Source: Bacteroidota bacterium | GTDB taxonomy: Bacteria; Bacteroidota; Bacteroidia; UKL13-3 | Length of the DNA: 64,000 nucleotides | Direction of reading: 5' to 3' | NCBI GenBank assembly: GCA_027487835.1 | Contig: JAIYCU010000024.1 | Coordinates: forward strand, 36,396-100,395 | Shown here: piece by piece, positions 19,427 through 28,671 of the stretch | Layout: each line of letters starts with the position of its first letter | How positions within the stretch are numbered: position 1 is the first letter of the stretch | Notes under the pieces: model-generated | The model's input: the letters and a program-made list of their open reading frames with translations, nothing else | Database searches by the model: none | What the model was told of the DNA's origin: nothing | Made by a program: the position numbers and the translations under genes

Positions 19427-21922
19427 AATATTAATACCAAATTTTCTAGTGTTTAAATGGTTATGGTAATTAAGTCTGTGTACAAAACCAATAGAGGCAA
19501 TTTTTAAAATATTTTCTATGCCATAGCCTAATTCAAAATAAGGCTCATTATTGCTAAAGGTATAAATGGGAGAGGTTTGTCTGCCTAAATTATCAAGGCT
19601 TGCATTTGCAGCTAGATTGGCGTTTGAAATGGTTCCATAAGCGGCTTTTACCACTGCAAAATTTCTTAGTTTTAATTTGTTTACCCATGGAATATGGTTA
19701 AAAAGAACGCCTTCAAAATGTTGGGTATAGGAGGTATGTATAAAGGCATCACTAATAAACTCATAGTTGTTCATGAGGCTATAATTATAATCGCTGTAAA
19801 TGATACTTTCATTTCCCCTAGCTACATCTAACAAAGGATAAGGAAGTGCGCCAAAAATTTTACCTGTATATACATACCAATCAGCAGTGCCGGCCCAAGA
19901 TGTATTCATGTGATGTGATACAATTAGGTTAAGTTTATCATATTCAAAATTGCTTCCGGCTAGCCCTCTTAAACCTCTTTGGTAGCTAAAAATCATCACA
20001 GGTAATTTTGCCCTTTCTGCCCTAAACCTGTCATGTCCTCTAGAAATCATAATTTCTTTATAGGCCCAACGCGCCTCAAACCCAATAGAGCTGTTGGTAA
20101 AACTGCTTCTTAAACTTGGCACTTCGCCAGGGTTGGTAATGGCTGTGGTATAGGCAAAAGAAAAATCTCCTAAGGGCTTAAAGGTATTGTAATCAAATAG
20201 AAATTTGAGGGTCCAATTGCTGGAGAAAGTTTGTGTAAAGCTCAAGTTAATTTCTTCGGTTCTGTTCAACCTAATATTGGGAGAAAAGAAGTTAAAGAAC
20301 TGAAAGAAGCCGCCTGCCAAGGCATAGCTAATGGGCGAGTTGGTAATGCCTAAAATATCATTGTCTTTCCTATAACGTGCAGAGGCTACTGTCCAGCGGC
20401 GGGCATCAATAATATAATCTAAGCCAACTCTATATTTAAATTCTTTATCAAGCGTACCGTAAGCTAAGTAAGTATTAAAAACAAATTTCTGGCTAAAATC
20501 ATAATTGGTTTTAAAGCCTAATCTTAGTCTAAGGCCCTCTACTTTATTAAAGGCTAGAATATTCATGTAAGGTCCCCAATCTAGCTTTCCAATTCTTTTA
20601 TAGCCTTCAACTACTGTATGCACCACATCTACATAAGTTTTAACTATGGGGAGATTATTTACAGAATCTACCTTTTCAAACATTTCCTTTTCTATAGACG
20701 ATAAGGGTTCGGTACGTTTTTCTTCCCAGTATTCAATTTTTTTGTCTGTTGCATTTTCTAAGGTTACAATGGGGTAATCAAAAAACTCTTTATTTAAGCC
20801 CACATTGGTTTCTATTTGGGTATAGGCATTATAAAAGCCAGCCACCATGCCAGAGCCATTTTTTTGCAAGCGTTCAAAGTCGAAGATGATGCGGCTTTTA
20901 GAAGTAATCCAAGGATTTTCTTTGGTGGGCTGCATTTCTTGTTGAATTTTTATCCTTTGTACAAAGTTTACATTGGCATCTTTACCAATGGTAAGGTCAA
21001 CTTGTTTTAAGGCAAAAGTGCTATCCGCAATCCAAATGAGTCCTTCAAATCCTAAGTCTTGTCTTCTGCGAAGGTTAAGTTGAATTTTAAAGCATTTTGT
21101 GCCTTCAATTTCAACCGAGTCTAGCAAGGAAAATATATAATAATAATGCGCAGCATCAGCAATAGGAGAAACAAAATCTTTGTTTAAGATTCTTATAAAA
21201 TTATTGTTAAGATTATAGTGATGTAATTGCCCACCCATTAAATCCATCAGGTATGAGTTGGCTTCAATGCCAATGCCAGAGTATTTACTCCCCTCAATTA
21301 CTTCCTTCCCTTTGCCAATACTTTTTAGGTAATAATATTTAGAAAAGGTTTCGCTTACAAATACAGGCAGAATGTGTTTTCCTTCAGAATTTCGCATTTG
21401 ATGGATGGTATCAAAAAGCGTTTTAAGGGGCTTAAAAACTTTAGAATTTTTCATTTCCTCCGAGATGTTGGTCAATGAAATATCTACCTTGCTGTAGGAG
21501 TTGTATTGATAGGCTGTAATTTCGTCTTGGTTAAGTGCCTTTCTATTTTCTCTTGCGGCATCAATAATTCTTAGGGCTGGGTTTATCCCTGGCCGTATCA
21601 CCGCCTCTTTCATTTCAAAGGTTTGTTCGTTTAGCTCAATAAGCACATTTTGGCTAAGCCCTGTTTTTACTTTAAGTTTATAAAGTTTATACCCTACATA
21701 GCTTACTAAAAGGGTATCAATTGGGTGTTTAGAGCTAATTTTAAACCTTCCTTCAAAGTCGGAGGTAGTTCCGCCGGGAAATCCTTTAAAACCAATGCTA
21801 ACATAAGGAAGTGCTTCTTTGGTTCTTTGGTCTTGTATTTTTCCTGTTATAATGGTTTCGGTTTGACCCAATACTAAAAAAGGAAGCGTGTAAAAAAGTA
21901 GAAGGAGTGAGTAAATTTTCAT
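19406..21922 (-). CDS. DUF5686-type outer-membrane protein with carboxypeptidase-regulatory domain
   Basis: An 838-aa envelope protein. It has a signal peptide ending at about residue 19 (FLVLGQ), then a CarboxypepD_reg-like beta-sandwich (about 24-90, ITGKIQDQRTKEALPYVSI and VSYVGYKLYKLKV) as found at the N-terminus of TonB-dependent receptors and their relatives, followed by a long region with many aromatic beta strands ending NIGLNLQF, consistent with the DUF5686 barrel family. No TonB-dependent plug domain is recognised. It lies one base downstream of the cyclophilin stop, so the two are probably one transcript. Function is not established; a structural or biogenesis role in the outer membrane is a guess. 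Confidence 0.75.
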   Translation of the reverse strand: MKIYSLLLLFYTLPFLVLGQTETIITGKIQDQRTKEALPYVSIGFKGFPGGTTSDFEGRFKISSKHPIDTLLVSYVGYKLYKLKVKTGLSQNVLIELNEQTFEMKEAVIRPGINPALRIIDAARENRKALNQDEITAYQYNSYSKVDISLTNISEEMKNSKVFKPLKTLFDTIHQMRNSEGKHILPVFVSETFSKYYYLKSIGKGKEVIEGSKYSGIGIEANSYLMDLMGGQLHHYNLNNNFIRILNKDFVSPIADAAHYYYIFSLLDSVEIEGTKCFKIQLNLRRRQDLGFEGLIWIADSTFALKQVDLTIGKDANVNFVQRIKIQQEMQPTKENPWITSKSRIIFDFERLQKNGSGMVAGFYNAYTQIETNVGLNKEFFDYPIVTLENATDKKIEYWEEKRTEPLSSIEKEMFEKVDSVNNLPIVKTYVDVVHTVVEGYKRIGKLDWGPYMNILAFNKVEGLRLRLGFKTNYDFSQKFVFNTYLAYGTLDKEFKYRVGLDYIIDARRWTVASARYRKDNDILGITNSPISYALAGGFFQFFNFFSPNIRLNRTEEINLSFTQTFSSNWTLKFLFDYNTFKPLGDFSFAYTTAITNPGEVPSLRSSFTNSSIGFEARWAYKEIMISRGHDRFRAERAKLPVMIFSYQRGLRGLAGSNFEYDKLNLIVSHHMNTSWAGTADWYVYTGKIFGALPYPLLDVARGNESIIYSDYNYSLMNNYEFISDAFIHTSYTQHFEGVLFNHIPWVNKLKLRNFAVVKAAYGTISNANLAANASLDNLGRQTSPIYTFSNNEPYFELGYGIENILKIASIGFVHRLNYHNHLNTRKFGINIGLNLQF

Positions 21923-21923
21923 T

Positions 21924-22823
21924 TTATGGAAGCAAGCGCATCGTCATGCGAATATTTTCTTGTGGCCTATCCGCGGTGCCAGTTGGTTTTTCTGCAATTC
22001 TATCTATTACTTCAAAGCCAGAAATAACTTCCCCAAAAACAGTGTAGCTTCCATCTAAATGGGGAGCCCCCCCTTCATTGATATAGGTTCCCATTTGGTC
22101 TAGGTTAACTTTTTCGGCATCTGGGAATTGTTGTGCATACATTTTATCTACTACCTGTTGCAAGTTGGCCATATAGGTTCTAAGTAATTCTTTATCGCCA
22201 CTTTGTTGAATTTTATAAACAGCAGCTTGCACGGTGTCTCTTTGGTAGCAACTGTATAAAATGCTTTGTTTGTTGTTCATGTTTCTCGAGTTGAGAATTT
22301 GCTCAAGCTCTTGTTGCGTAAATTTCCTGCCTTGCACAATATAGAATTGGCAACCACTGCTTGCACGCTCTGGATTATTGTCTCTAGCGGCTGCCAAGGC
22401 ACCTTTTTTATGAAAGAGGTCTTTGTTAAACTCTCCCGGGATTTTATAGCCCACATCTCCATTGCCTAGCATGGTTGTAGAATCTGCATTTTTGGAGATA
22501 GGGTCGCCCCCTTGAATCATAAATGTTTTAATAACCCTATGAAACAATAAACTATCATAAAAGCCTTCCTTTACTAATTTAATAAAGTTGTCTCTATGCA
22601 AAGGAGTTTCGTTATAAAGCTTAACTACAATTACCCCATAATTGGTGGTAATTTCTACCTTTTGTTCTGTAGGGGCTGCTGGTCTTTTAACGGTAGTATG
22701 TTTAGGTTTAGGAGGTGTAGGTTTTGTATTGGTAACTGGTTTTTTGGGTGTTGTTTTTACCTGGGCTTGCAAAAAGCCTGTTAACAGCAAGTATACACTT
22801 ACTAGCAAAGCAATTTTTCTCAT
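21924..22823 (-). CDS. Exported cyclophilin-type peptidyl-prolyl isomerase
   Basis: A 299-aa cyclophilin acting outside the cytoplasm: residues 1-20 form a signal peptide (VYLLLTGFLQAQ), followed by a Pro/Thr/Lys-rich linker to about residue 50. The cyclophilin domain starts at VEITTNYGVIVVKLY and shows the catalytic arginine in FHRVIKTFMIQGGDP and the SSGCQFYIV strand. An insertion of about 65 residues (FTQQELEQ to about EKVNLDQ) interrupts the domain before the final GGAPHLDGSYTVFGEVISG. The insert is seen in several Bacteroidota homologues. It probably assists folding of exported proteins; the DUF5686 barrel gene follows by one base. Confidence 0.9.
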   Translation of the reverse strand: MRKIALLVSVYLLLTGFLQAQVKTTPKKPVTNTKPTPPKPKHTTVKRPAAPTEQKVEITTNYGVIVVKLYNETPLHRDNFIKLVKEGFYDSLLFHRVIKTFMIQGGDPISKNADSTTMLGNGDVGYKIPGEFNKDLFHKKGALAAARDNNPERASSGCQFYIVQGRKFTQQELEQILNSRNMNNKQSILYSCYQRDTVQAAVYKIQQSGDKELLRTYMANLQQVVDKMYAQQFPDAEKVNLDQMGTYINEGGAPHLDGSYTVFGEVISGFEVIDRIAEKPTGTADRPQENIRMTMRLLP

Positions 22824-22865
22824 CGTTTATTTTTTAGTTTAGACGTTAATTTTAGCTAAAGGGTT

Positions 22866-22875
22866 GGGTCGAACC
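22866..22875. repeat. Dispersed palindrome copy (GGGTCGAACC) between cyclophilin and kmo
   Basis: Intergenic copy of the GGKTYRAMCC motif, 43 bases upstream of the cyclophilin start and 12 bases after the kmo stop. Confidence 0.6.
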
Positions 22876-22886
22876 AAGATAATTAA

Positions 22887-24212
22887 TTAATTCAATAGGT
22901 GCCATAAGGCATCCATATAGGCAGGGTCTTTTATTTTTTCTTCTGCATTGTTGGCAATGATGTGTTCTAGGAGTGCATCATTCTTTTTCCCTTGGTCAAG
23001 AGCATATTTGTAACCACTCAGGCTAAAGGTAGTTAGTTCGTATTGAGACTTAAACTGAGTTGGATATAATTCAGTTAATTCATGTTCGATGTGTTTTTTA
23101 TGCAGAAAATGTTTGTCGCCCACCTTATCTGCCATTTCGTAGTAGTTTTGAATGGCAAGGTCGGCAATGGCATCTGCATTGGGTTTTCTTTCTTTTTGGT
23201 ATTCATCAAATATCGTATTCCAATCGTCGCCATACTTTTCGATCATATTGTCTAGCACCACTATGTCTTCAAAGCTACAGTTCATGCCTTGTCCATAAAA
23301 TGGTACTACAGCATGGGCTGCATCGCCAGCAAGGGCAAGTTTATCACCTTTCACCCAAGGATAGCATTTTACGGTCACTAAACTAGAAGTTGGGTTGGCC
23401 ATATAATCTTCTAACAGGGTTGGCATCATTGGCACTGAATCTGCAAAGTGTTCTGCAAAAAAAGCACTAACATCTTCTTTGGTTTTAATGCCCTCAAATA
23501 CTTCAAAAGGCATAAAGAGGGTACAGGTAAAATCTCCAGCTGGATTGGGTAGGGCAATCATCATAAAAGAGCCACGTGGCCAAATATGCAATGCATTTTT
23601 CTCCATTCTAAAGCTATTATTTTCACCTTCTGGTATTACAAGTTCTTTATAGCCCACATGCAAGTAGCTTTGCGAATAGTTAAACCTATCACTTACTTGT
23701 AATTTACCTCTAGTGGCGGCAAAGGCGCCATCTGTTCCAATAATGCGTGTGCCTGTAACTGTTTTTGAGCTGCCATCTTCTAAGGTAAAGGTAGCAGTTG
23801 TTTGGTCCACATCCACATCGGTGCAACGGGCATTAAAAAAGATGTTGATGTTTTCAAATTCATCTGCCAGTTCAATTAACTTTTGGTTGAGTCGTCCTCT
23901 AGAAACCGAGTTAATGGCTTGTCCGTCTTTTCCATAGGGATGGTAAGAGAGTTCGCCTGTTTTGCTGTGCATCATGCGGCCATACATTGGAATGGCATCG
24001 GCAAGAATTTCCTTGTCAAGTCCAATTTTTTTTAAGGCATTTAAGCCACGAGTACTCAAGGCAAGGTTAATAGATCTGCCTTGGTAAACACTTGCTTTAC
24101 GCATATCTGGACGGCGTTCAAAAAGGTTCACTTCAAACCCTCTTTTGGCCATATAAATTGCGGCTAAACTTCCGGCTAAACCGCCGCCAATAATGGTAAT
24201 TTTTTCTGCCAT
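22887..24212 (-). CDS. kmo: Kynurenine 3-monooxygenase
   Basis: FAD/NADPH enzyme that hydroxylates L-kynurenine to 3-hydroxykynurenine, a step in tryptophan breakdown and de novo NAD synthesis. The 441-aa chain has the Rossmann motif GGGLAGSLAAIYMAKRG (about 8-24), the SINLALSTRGLNALKKIGL segment highly typical of Kmo (about 47-65), and the second FAD motif GDAAHAVVPFYGQGMNCSFED (near 297-317). The eukaryotic C-terminal membrane anchor is not evident, so the enzyme is likely soluble or peripheral. kynU, encoding the next enzyme, is on the same strand about 2.3 kb away, separated by a phosphatase gene that has its own terminator. Confidence 0.95.
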   Translation of the reverse strand: MAEKITIIGGGLAGSLAAIYMAKRGFEVNLFERRPDMRKASVYQGRSINLALSTRGLNALKKIGLDKEILADAIPMYGRMMHSKTGELSYHPYGKDGQAINSVSRGRLNQKLIELADEFENINIFFNARCTDVDVDQTTATFTLEDGSSKTVTGTRIIGTDGAFAATRGKLQVSDRFNYSQSYLHVGYKELVIPEGENNSFRMEKNALHIWPRGSFMMIALPNPAGDFTCTLFMPFEVFEGIKTKEDVSAFFAEHFADSVPMMPTLLEDYMANPTSSLVTVKCYPWVKGDKLALAGDAAHAVVPFYGQGMNCSFEDIVVLDNMIEKYGDDWNTIFDEYQKERKPNADAIADLAIQNYYEMADKVGDKHFLHKKHIEHELTELYPTQFKSQYELTTFSLSGYKYALDQGKKNDALLEHIIANNAEEKIKDPAYMDALWHLLN

Positions 24213-24242
24213 AATAGTATAACGCTATATCTAATTTCAGTG

Positions 24243-24271
24243 CAAAATAGGGTTTCTTTTATTTTATTCAA
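24243..24271 (-). promoter_or_regulatory. Candidate promoter for kmo
   Basis: Read on the minus strand, TTG (24271-24269) is followed after 19 bases by TATTTTG (24249-24243), close to the Bacteroidota sigma-ABfr form TTG-N19-TAnnTTTG but one base shorter in the -7 box. It lies 31 bases upstream of the kmo ATG. Confidence 0.4.
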
Positions 24272-24287
24272 TTTGAACCAAAACAAA

Positions 24288-24317
24288 AAAGCCAATTCCT
24301 GCTAAGGAATTGGCTTT
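24288..24317 (-). terminator. Intrinsic terminator of the phosphatase gene
   Basis: AAAGCCAATTCCT (24288-24300), loop GCTA, AGGAATTGGCTTT (24305-24317): a perfect 13-bp stem. On the minus strand it is followed by a T-rich run (TTTTTTG), 19 bases after the stop of the PhoD-like gene. Confidence 0.88.
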
Positions 24318-24336
24318 AAGCTTAAAAAAAGTGTGC

Positions 24337-26382
24337 TTATTTTTTTACAAATTTGCCATAGTTGGCCACTGATCCATTTGTAATAAATTGGTAGTAGTAA
24401 ATTCCAGTTGGTAAATTATCCAAATCAATTTTGATTGAATATATCCCGCTGCTTTGGCTGCCCAGTTTTACTGTCTTAAGGTTTAATCCTTTTGTATCAA
24501 AAATTTGAATCTCTGTTTGCGACTTAGTATTTAAGGCATAATTGAGGGTAATTTCATTATAAGCTGGATTTGGGTAGGCCATAATTACTATTGCATCTGC
24601 GTTTTGTGTGGCTTGTAATCCTGTTACTTTGGTAGGCGGATTTAAAGGAGCTGCAATTTGTTGAATAACTTTATTTGTGGCAGGCAAGTTGGTAATTGCG
24701 GTAATCCTATTGCTATTATTTGCAGTGGATACACCGCGATTGAATCTTTCATTATTGCTAGAAATTCTAATTGTATCTAAGTAAAAATAATCTGCTTGCG
24801 CCGAATCATCTTTAATGTCGAGTACAAAATACCCATGACGGTCTAAATCTACATATTTTAAATGTGGGTTATAAACTACAGAACCAATGCCTGGGATAGG
24901 TATAGGATTGTTTATTACAGCTTCAAATTGTGCGGTTGCCGTAGCACCAACTGCTTCATCAAAATTGGCAGATGTAATACTTGGTGTGGCAAACTCTACG
25001 CCAACAGAACCTGCTCCGGTTAATGGATTATATAAGGCAGAAGGGGTTGGTAAGTTAAGCGAAAGCGGATTAGGATAAACAACTGGTCTCTTATTCAAAT
25101 CAAAACTCCAGCTGGCATGAGAATCTCCTGTTAGAAAAATGGTGTTTTTAACTCCCTTCGATTGAATTGAATCTAAAATGGCATTTCTTTCTGTTGGGTA
25201 TGACTCCCAATTGTCTATAAAAAGGTTTTCTACTTGGCGAATGGCATTGATATTGGTTAGGGCTGGTTGACCTTGCGCGTCTACCGCACCAAAACCAACA
25301 TTCATATCACTAAATAGCACTTGATTTCCTATGATTTTCCATTTTGCCGTTGAGGTACTTAATTGGTTGATTAACCAATTGTATTGGGTGCTTCCTAACA
25401 TGGTTCTTGCTGGCACATCGGCATCATCAAAGTTAGTTGGAGGTTTAACCCTGCCTTCTAAACGGGTATCTAGCATTATTAAATCCATTAAGTTTCCATA
25501 ACTAATTTTTCGGTAAATTTTGTTGTCGGCTGCCTCTCTAATTGGCATCCATTCAAAATAAACTTTCTTAGAAATGCCCTTACGTATTTGCCAGTCGCCT
25601 TCATTTGTTTGGTGGTTCTCGGCTCCATCTTTGTATGAATCATTGGTTGATTCATGGTCGTCCCAAATAGAAATAAAAGTTTGTTGCTGATGTGCTGTTC
25701 TTAAATCTGGATCTAATCTGTAAACCGAATACCTTGTTCTATAATCACCTTCTGAGATAATTTCTTTTTGTGGTTCCACAAATCTACCTGTTAAAGAATC
25801 TCCATAACCTTTTGGTTCATATTCATAAATATAATCACCTAAATGAATGACAGCATCAATATCATTGCGTTGCGCAATTTTCTTAAACCCATTGAAAAAA
25901 CCTGCTTCATAATTGTTACAAGAAACCACTGCAAATCTTAAATGATTCGCATCAGAAGAAGCAGTTCTCATTCTTCCAATTAAAGAGTAATAGCCATTGT
26001 ATCCAAATAGATAGTAGTAAGTAGTGCCTGCTTGTAATCCGCTTACATCCACTTTTACGGTATAGTCTTTACTTGAGTCGGTACTTACACTGCCAGATTG
26101 AATGATGTTAAGAAAGCTAGTATCTGTAGCTACTTTCCAATTCACAGTTTTGCTGCTAAAGTTTCCAGAGTCTGGGGTGATGCGTGTCCAAATGATTACC
26201 CTGTCTGTTAACGGGTCACCTGATGCCACACCATGGTAGAATGGCTTAAGTTTTGGATCAAAGCTTAGCGCTCCGTTTTTGGTTAAAGACCTGCTGTAAT
26301 TTGTTAATTTTGATTGCTGGGCCATTAGGTTTCCCGCGCAAAAAAAGATTACCAAAAGAGAATAAATTATTTGCTTTTTCAT
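24337..26382 (-). CDS. PhoD-like phosphatase with T9SS type A sorting domain
   Basis: About 681 aa. I start at ATG 26382, which gives a signal peptide (KKQIIYSLLVIFFCAGNLMA); the longer frame would put eight residues before it. A PhoD N-terminal beta domain with PFYHGVASGDPLTDRVIIWTR is followed by the metallophosphatase motifs VVSCNNYEAGFF, HLGDYIYEY, IWDDHESTND and FLTGDSHASW, which place the Fe/Ca ligands of alkaline phosphatase D enzymes. The last 80 residues (AYPNPAYNEITLNYAL ... LPTGIYYYQF ... YGKFVKK) form a type A Por-secretion sorting domain, so the enzyme should be exported by the T9SS and released or anchored at the cell surface, where it would free phosphate from phosphodiesters or monoesters. 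Confidence 0.92.
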   Translation of the reverse strand: MKKQIIYSLLVIFFCAGNLMAQQSKLTNYSRSLTKNGALSFDPKLKPFYHGVASGDPLTDRVIIWTRITPDSGNFSSKTVNWKVATDTSFLNIIQSGSVSTDSSKDYTVKVDVSGLQAGTTYYYLFGYNGYYSLIGRMRTASSDANHLRFAVVSCNNYEAGFFNGFKKIAQRNDIDAVIHLGDYIYEYEPKGYGDSLTGRFVEPQKEIISEGDYRTRYSVYRLDPDLRTAHQQQTFISIWDDHESTNDSYKDGAENHQTNEGDWQIRKGISKKVYFEWMPIREAADNKIYRKISYGNLMDLIMLDTRLEGRVKPPTNFDDADVPARTMLGSTQYNWLINQLSTSTAKWKIIGNQVLFSDMNVGFGAVDAQGQPALTNINAIRQVENLFIDNWESYPTERNAILDSIQSKGVKNTIFLTGDSHASWSFDLNKRPVVYPNPLSLNLPTPSALYNPLTGAGSVGVEFATPSITSANFDEAVGATATAQFEAVINNPIPIPGIGSVVYNPHLKYVDLDRHGYFVLDIKDDSAQADYFYLDTIRISSNNERFNRGVSTANNSNRITAITNLPATNKVIQQIAAPLNPPTKVTGLQATQNADAIVIMAYPNPAYNEITLNYALNTKSQTEIQIFDTKGLNLKTVKLGSQSSGIYSIKIDLDNLPTGIYYYQFITNGSVANYGKFVKK

Positions 26383-26497
26383 CCTGCTAAGCAAAAGCAG
26401 TGGCATTAACTTTATGTAAATAGGATGCTACTAAAAATTTAGCAGTAAAGAAACTTTATGTTATTTTTTCTTAGGGTCAAAACAAAGTGATTGATTT

Positions 26498-27766
26498 TTA
26501 CTTTTGGGCTTCGAAGTATTTCTTTAAAGCTTGTCCAATTAAAAAAATGTCTTCAAATGAGTTGTAAAGGGGCACAGGGCTCATGCGTATTACATCTGGT
26601 TCGCGCCAATCTGGAATGATATCTTTGCTGCACAGGTAATCAAATAGTGCCTTTCCATTTTCTTTTACGATGATAGACAACTGGCAACCGCGTTGTGCTG
26701 GGTCGCTTGGGGTTATCACATTTAAGTATGCCTTAAAATCTTGTAAAATAAATTCAAGGTAAGCCGTTAGTTTTTCGCTTTTGGCGCGCAGGTTTTGAAT
26801 GCCTGCTTCGGCAAATATTTCGAGTGAAGCCTTGTGGATGGCCATTGGAAAAATCTGGGCATTGCTTAATTGCCAGCCTGCGGCACCTTCCATGGGAATA
26901 AATCCTTTTTTCATTAAGAATCTGTCTTTTTCGTGGTGTCCCCACCAGCCTGCAAAGCGCACTATGTCTGGCCTGTTGGCAAATCTTTCATTCACAAATA
27001 CACCGCTGGTGCCGCCGGGGCCCGAGTTAAGGTATTTGTAAGTACACCAAACGGCAAAGTCAACATCCCAATCGTGCAAGGCAAGTTGTAAATTCCCAGC
27101 TGCATGGGCTAGGTCAAAACCCGCAATGGCGCCTACCGCATGGGCGGCTTTGGTAATGACTTGCATGTTAAAGGCTTGACCCGAATAATAGTTTACGCCG
27201 CCCATCATCACAATGGCCAATGAATCTTTATGGGCTTCAATTTGGGCTAAAATATCTTCTGTGCGAAGCGTATATTCTCCTTCTCTGGGTTTTAATTCAA
27301 TAATGGCATCCTCTGGGTTAAGGCCATGAAAGCGGGCTTGGCTCTCCATGGCATATTGGTCTGAGGGGAAAGCCGTAGCCTCCATCATTATTTTGTAACG
27401 TGTGGCCGTTGGTTTATAAAAACTTACCATCATTAAATGCAAATTGGCAGTAAGGTTATTCATAATTACCACCTCTTGCGGTTTAGCGCCCACTACTTTT
27501 GCTGCATTTTCTGCTAAAAAGTGATGGTAAAGTTTCCAAGGATTCTTGCCATCAAAATGCCCATCTACGCCAAGGTTTGCCCAATCAGTAAGTTCTTGTT
27601 CAATAGCCGCTTTTGCGTTTTTAGGTTGCAGGCCTAAAGAGTTGCCACAAAGATATACTACGTGGTTTCCGTCTTTTTTTAAGGTATAAAACTGGTCTTT
27701 GAACTTTGCTAATGGGTCGGTTTGATCCAAGTCCTTTGCGAAAGATAATGAATTTTGATATTCCAT
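26498..27766 (-). CDS. kynU: Kynureninase
   Basis: PLP enzyme cleaving (3-hydroxy)kynurenine to (3-hydroxy)anthranilate and alanine. The 422 aa are the family's usual size. Visible signatures are the N-terminal VYLCGNSLGLQPKNA (about 38-52), GFDLAHAAGNLQLALHDW (about 218-235) with the PLP-facing aspartate and histidine, and the Schiff-base lysine in CTYKYLNSGPGG (about 242-253). Together with kmo it supports a tryptophan-to-quinolinate route for NAD. Its upstream region is the divergent 500-base gap that contains the 21-bp array. Confidence 0.95.
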   Translation of the reverse strand: MEYQNSLSFAKDLDQTDPLAKFKDQFYTLKKDGNHVVYLCGNSLGLQPKNAKAAIEQELTDWANLGVDGHFDGKNPWKLYHHFLAENAAKVVGAKPQEVVIMNNLTANLHLMMVSFYKPTATRYKIMMEATAFPSDQYAMESQARFHGLNPEDAIIELKPREGEYTLRTEDILAQIEAHKDSLAIVMMGGVNYYSGQAFNMQVITKAAHAVGAIAGFDLAHAAGNLQLALHDWDVDFAVWCTYKYLNSGPGGTSGVFVNERFANRPDIVRFAGWWGHHEKDRFLMKKGFIPMEGAAGWQLSNAQIFPMAIHKASLEIFAEAGIQNLRAKSEKLTAYLEFILQDFKAYLNVITPSDPAQRGCQLSIIVKENGKALFDYLCSKDIIPDWREPDVIRMSPVPLYNSFEDIFLIGQALKKYFEAQK

Positions 27767-28271
27767 AAATAAGGTTAGAATGCAGCTACAAGTTTAACAG
27801 AAATAAAGGAAACTTCGACTTTTTAGAAAAAGTAGGTTTTAATCAATTTGGTTCAAGCTTCAACCTAAAACCTATTACGTTTAATGCCATGAATTAAAAG
27901 TATTACCTAAATCGGTATAAGTTTAATGATTTAGGTAATAAATATTAGCCCAAACATTAAAAGGATAACCAAAACCATTAAACGTTTAACAAAATTGGTA
28001 ATAAGGTTTATCTCAATCATTAAACGTTTAACCCAAATCATTAAAACCAAAAAACTGGAGAACGATTATTTATGCCCAAAAATCTATGGTTTTACTTTAT
28101 TAAATTATCCTCCTACTTGGGAATTCTTTATCAAATAAAAAAGACACCAAACAACTACCAAAAATTCTGCATGCTAGAATGAATATACAAAAAGCACTAT
28201 TTTTGGGAAACGTCCTATGCTTTCAATTGTAAATTTCTAAATGCGGCTAATTTTCTTTAAAATCGCTACGC
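27767..28271. other. 505-base divergent intergenic region
   Basis: Gap between the starts of kynU (minus) and the DUF1801 gene (plus). I found no credible ORF or RNA gene. Its central part is the 21-bp-period array annotated separately; bases 28060-28271 are AT-rich and I see nothing firm in them, although 28060-28080 may be one more decayed unit. Confidence 0.7.
27850..28059. repeat. Degenerate tandem array, ten units of exactly 21 bp
   Basis: Ten consecutive 21-base units fit without gaps. Units starting at 27976 and 28018 share CATTAAACGTTTAAC and match at 18 of 21 bases; units at 27934 and 27997 both start GGTAATAA and match at 15; units at 27892 and 28018 match at 16. Others (27955, 28039 start CATTAAAA) are more decayed. 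A perfect 13-bp inverted repeat, TATTACCTAAATC at 27901-27913 and its complement at 27928-27940, lies inside. The palindromic core TTAAACGTTTAA and a spacing of two DNA turns suggest repeated protein binding on one face of the helix, between two divergent genes. Confidence 0.7.
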
Positions 28272-28667
28272 ATGATTCCTGGAAAGAAATATTACAAAGT
28301 AGAGGAGTATTTGGAAGATTTACCTTCCCTATGGCACGAGCGCTTTATCATTGTGCGCGAACTAATTTTGGGTTCAAACCGAAACATTAAAGAAAAAATT
28401 AGTTTTAATTTACCCTTTTATATGTACCAAGGATTTTTCCTTTACCTAGGGGTTTATAAGAAAAAACACTTGGTTTTGGCTTTCTGCCGGGGCGCGCACC
28501 TAAAGGATGAGGCTGGAGTTTTACAAGCGGATGCAAAGCAAACCCAAATGCGTCACTGGTTGCTATCTGGAGAAGAGGAGCCCGATTATGAGTTATTGGC
28601 GCAATACTTACAAGAGGCATTAGAAGTAAATGAACGACTTAATAATAAATGGGGAAATGGAAAATAA
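28272..28667 (+). CDS. DUF1801-family protein
   Basis: A 131-aa cytoplasmic protein resembling the DUF1801 / YdhG-like fold (same fold class as frataxin-like small proteins). Supporting features are the early YLEDLPSLWHERFIIVRELI helix (about 13-32), the central KISFNLPFYMYQGFFLYLGVYKKKHLVLAF beta region (about 43-72) and a C-terminal helix. Function in this family is poorly known. A copy of the dispersed palindrome with its 14-base extension lies in the gene (28371-28384), where it encodes GSNRN. The GNAT gene follows after four bases with my chosen start. Confidence 0.65.
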   Translation: MIPGKKYYKVEEYLEDLPSLWHERFIIVRELILGSNRNIKEKISFNLPFYMYQGFFLYLGVYKKKHLVLAFCRGAHLKDEAGVLQADAKQTQMRHWLLSGEEEPDYELLAQYLQEALEVNERLNNKWGNGK

Positions 28668-28671
28668 ATCA

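Noticed and set aside
27111..27120. GGTCAAAACC as a palindrome copy
   Set aside because: Differs at two positions from GGKTYRAMCC; I counted only exact matches.
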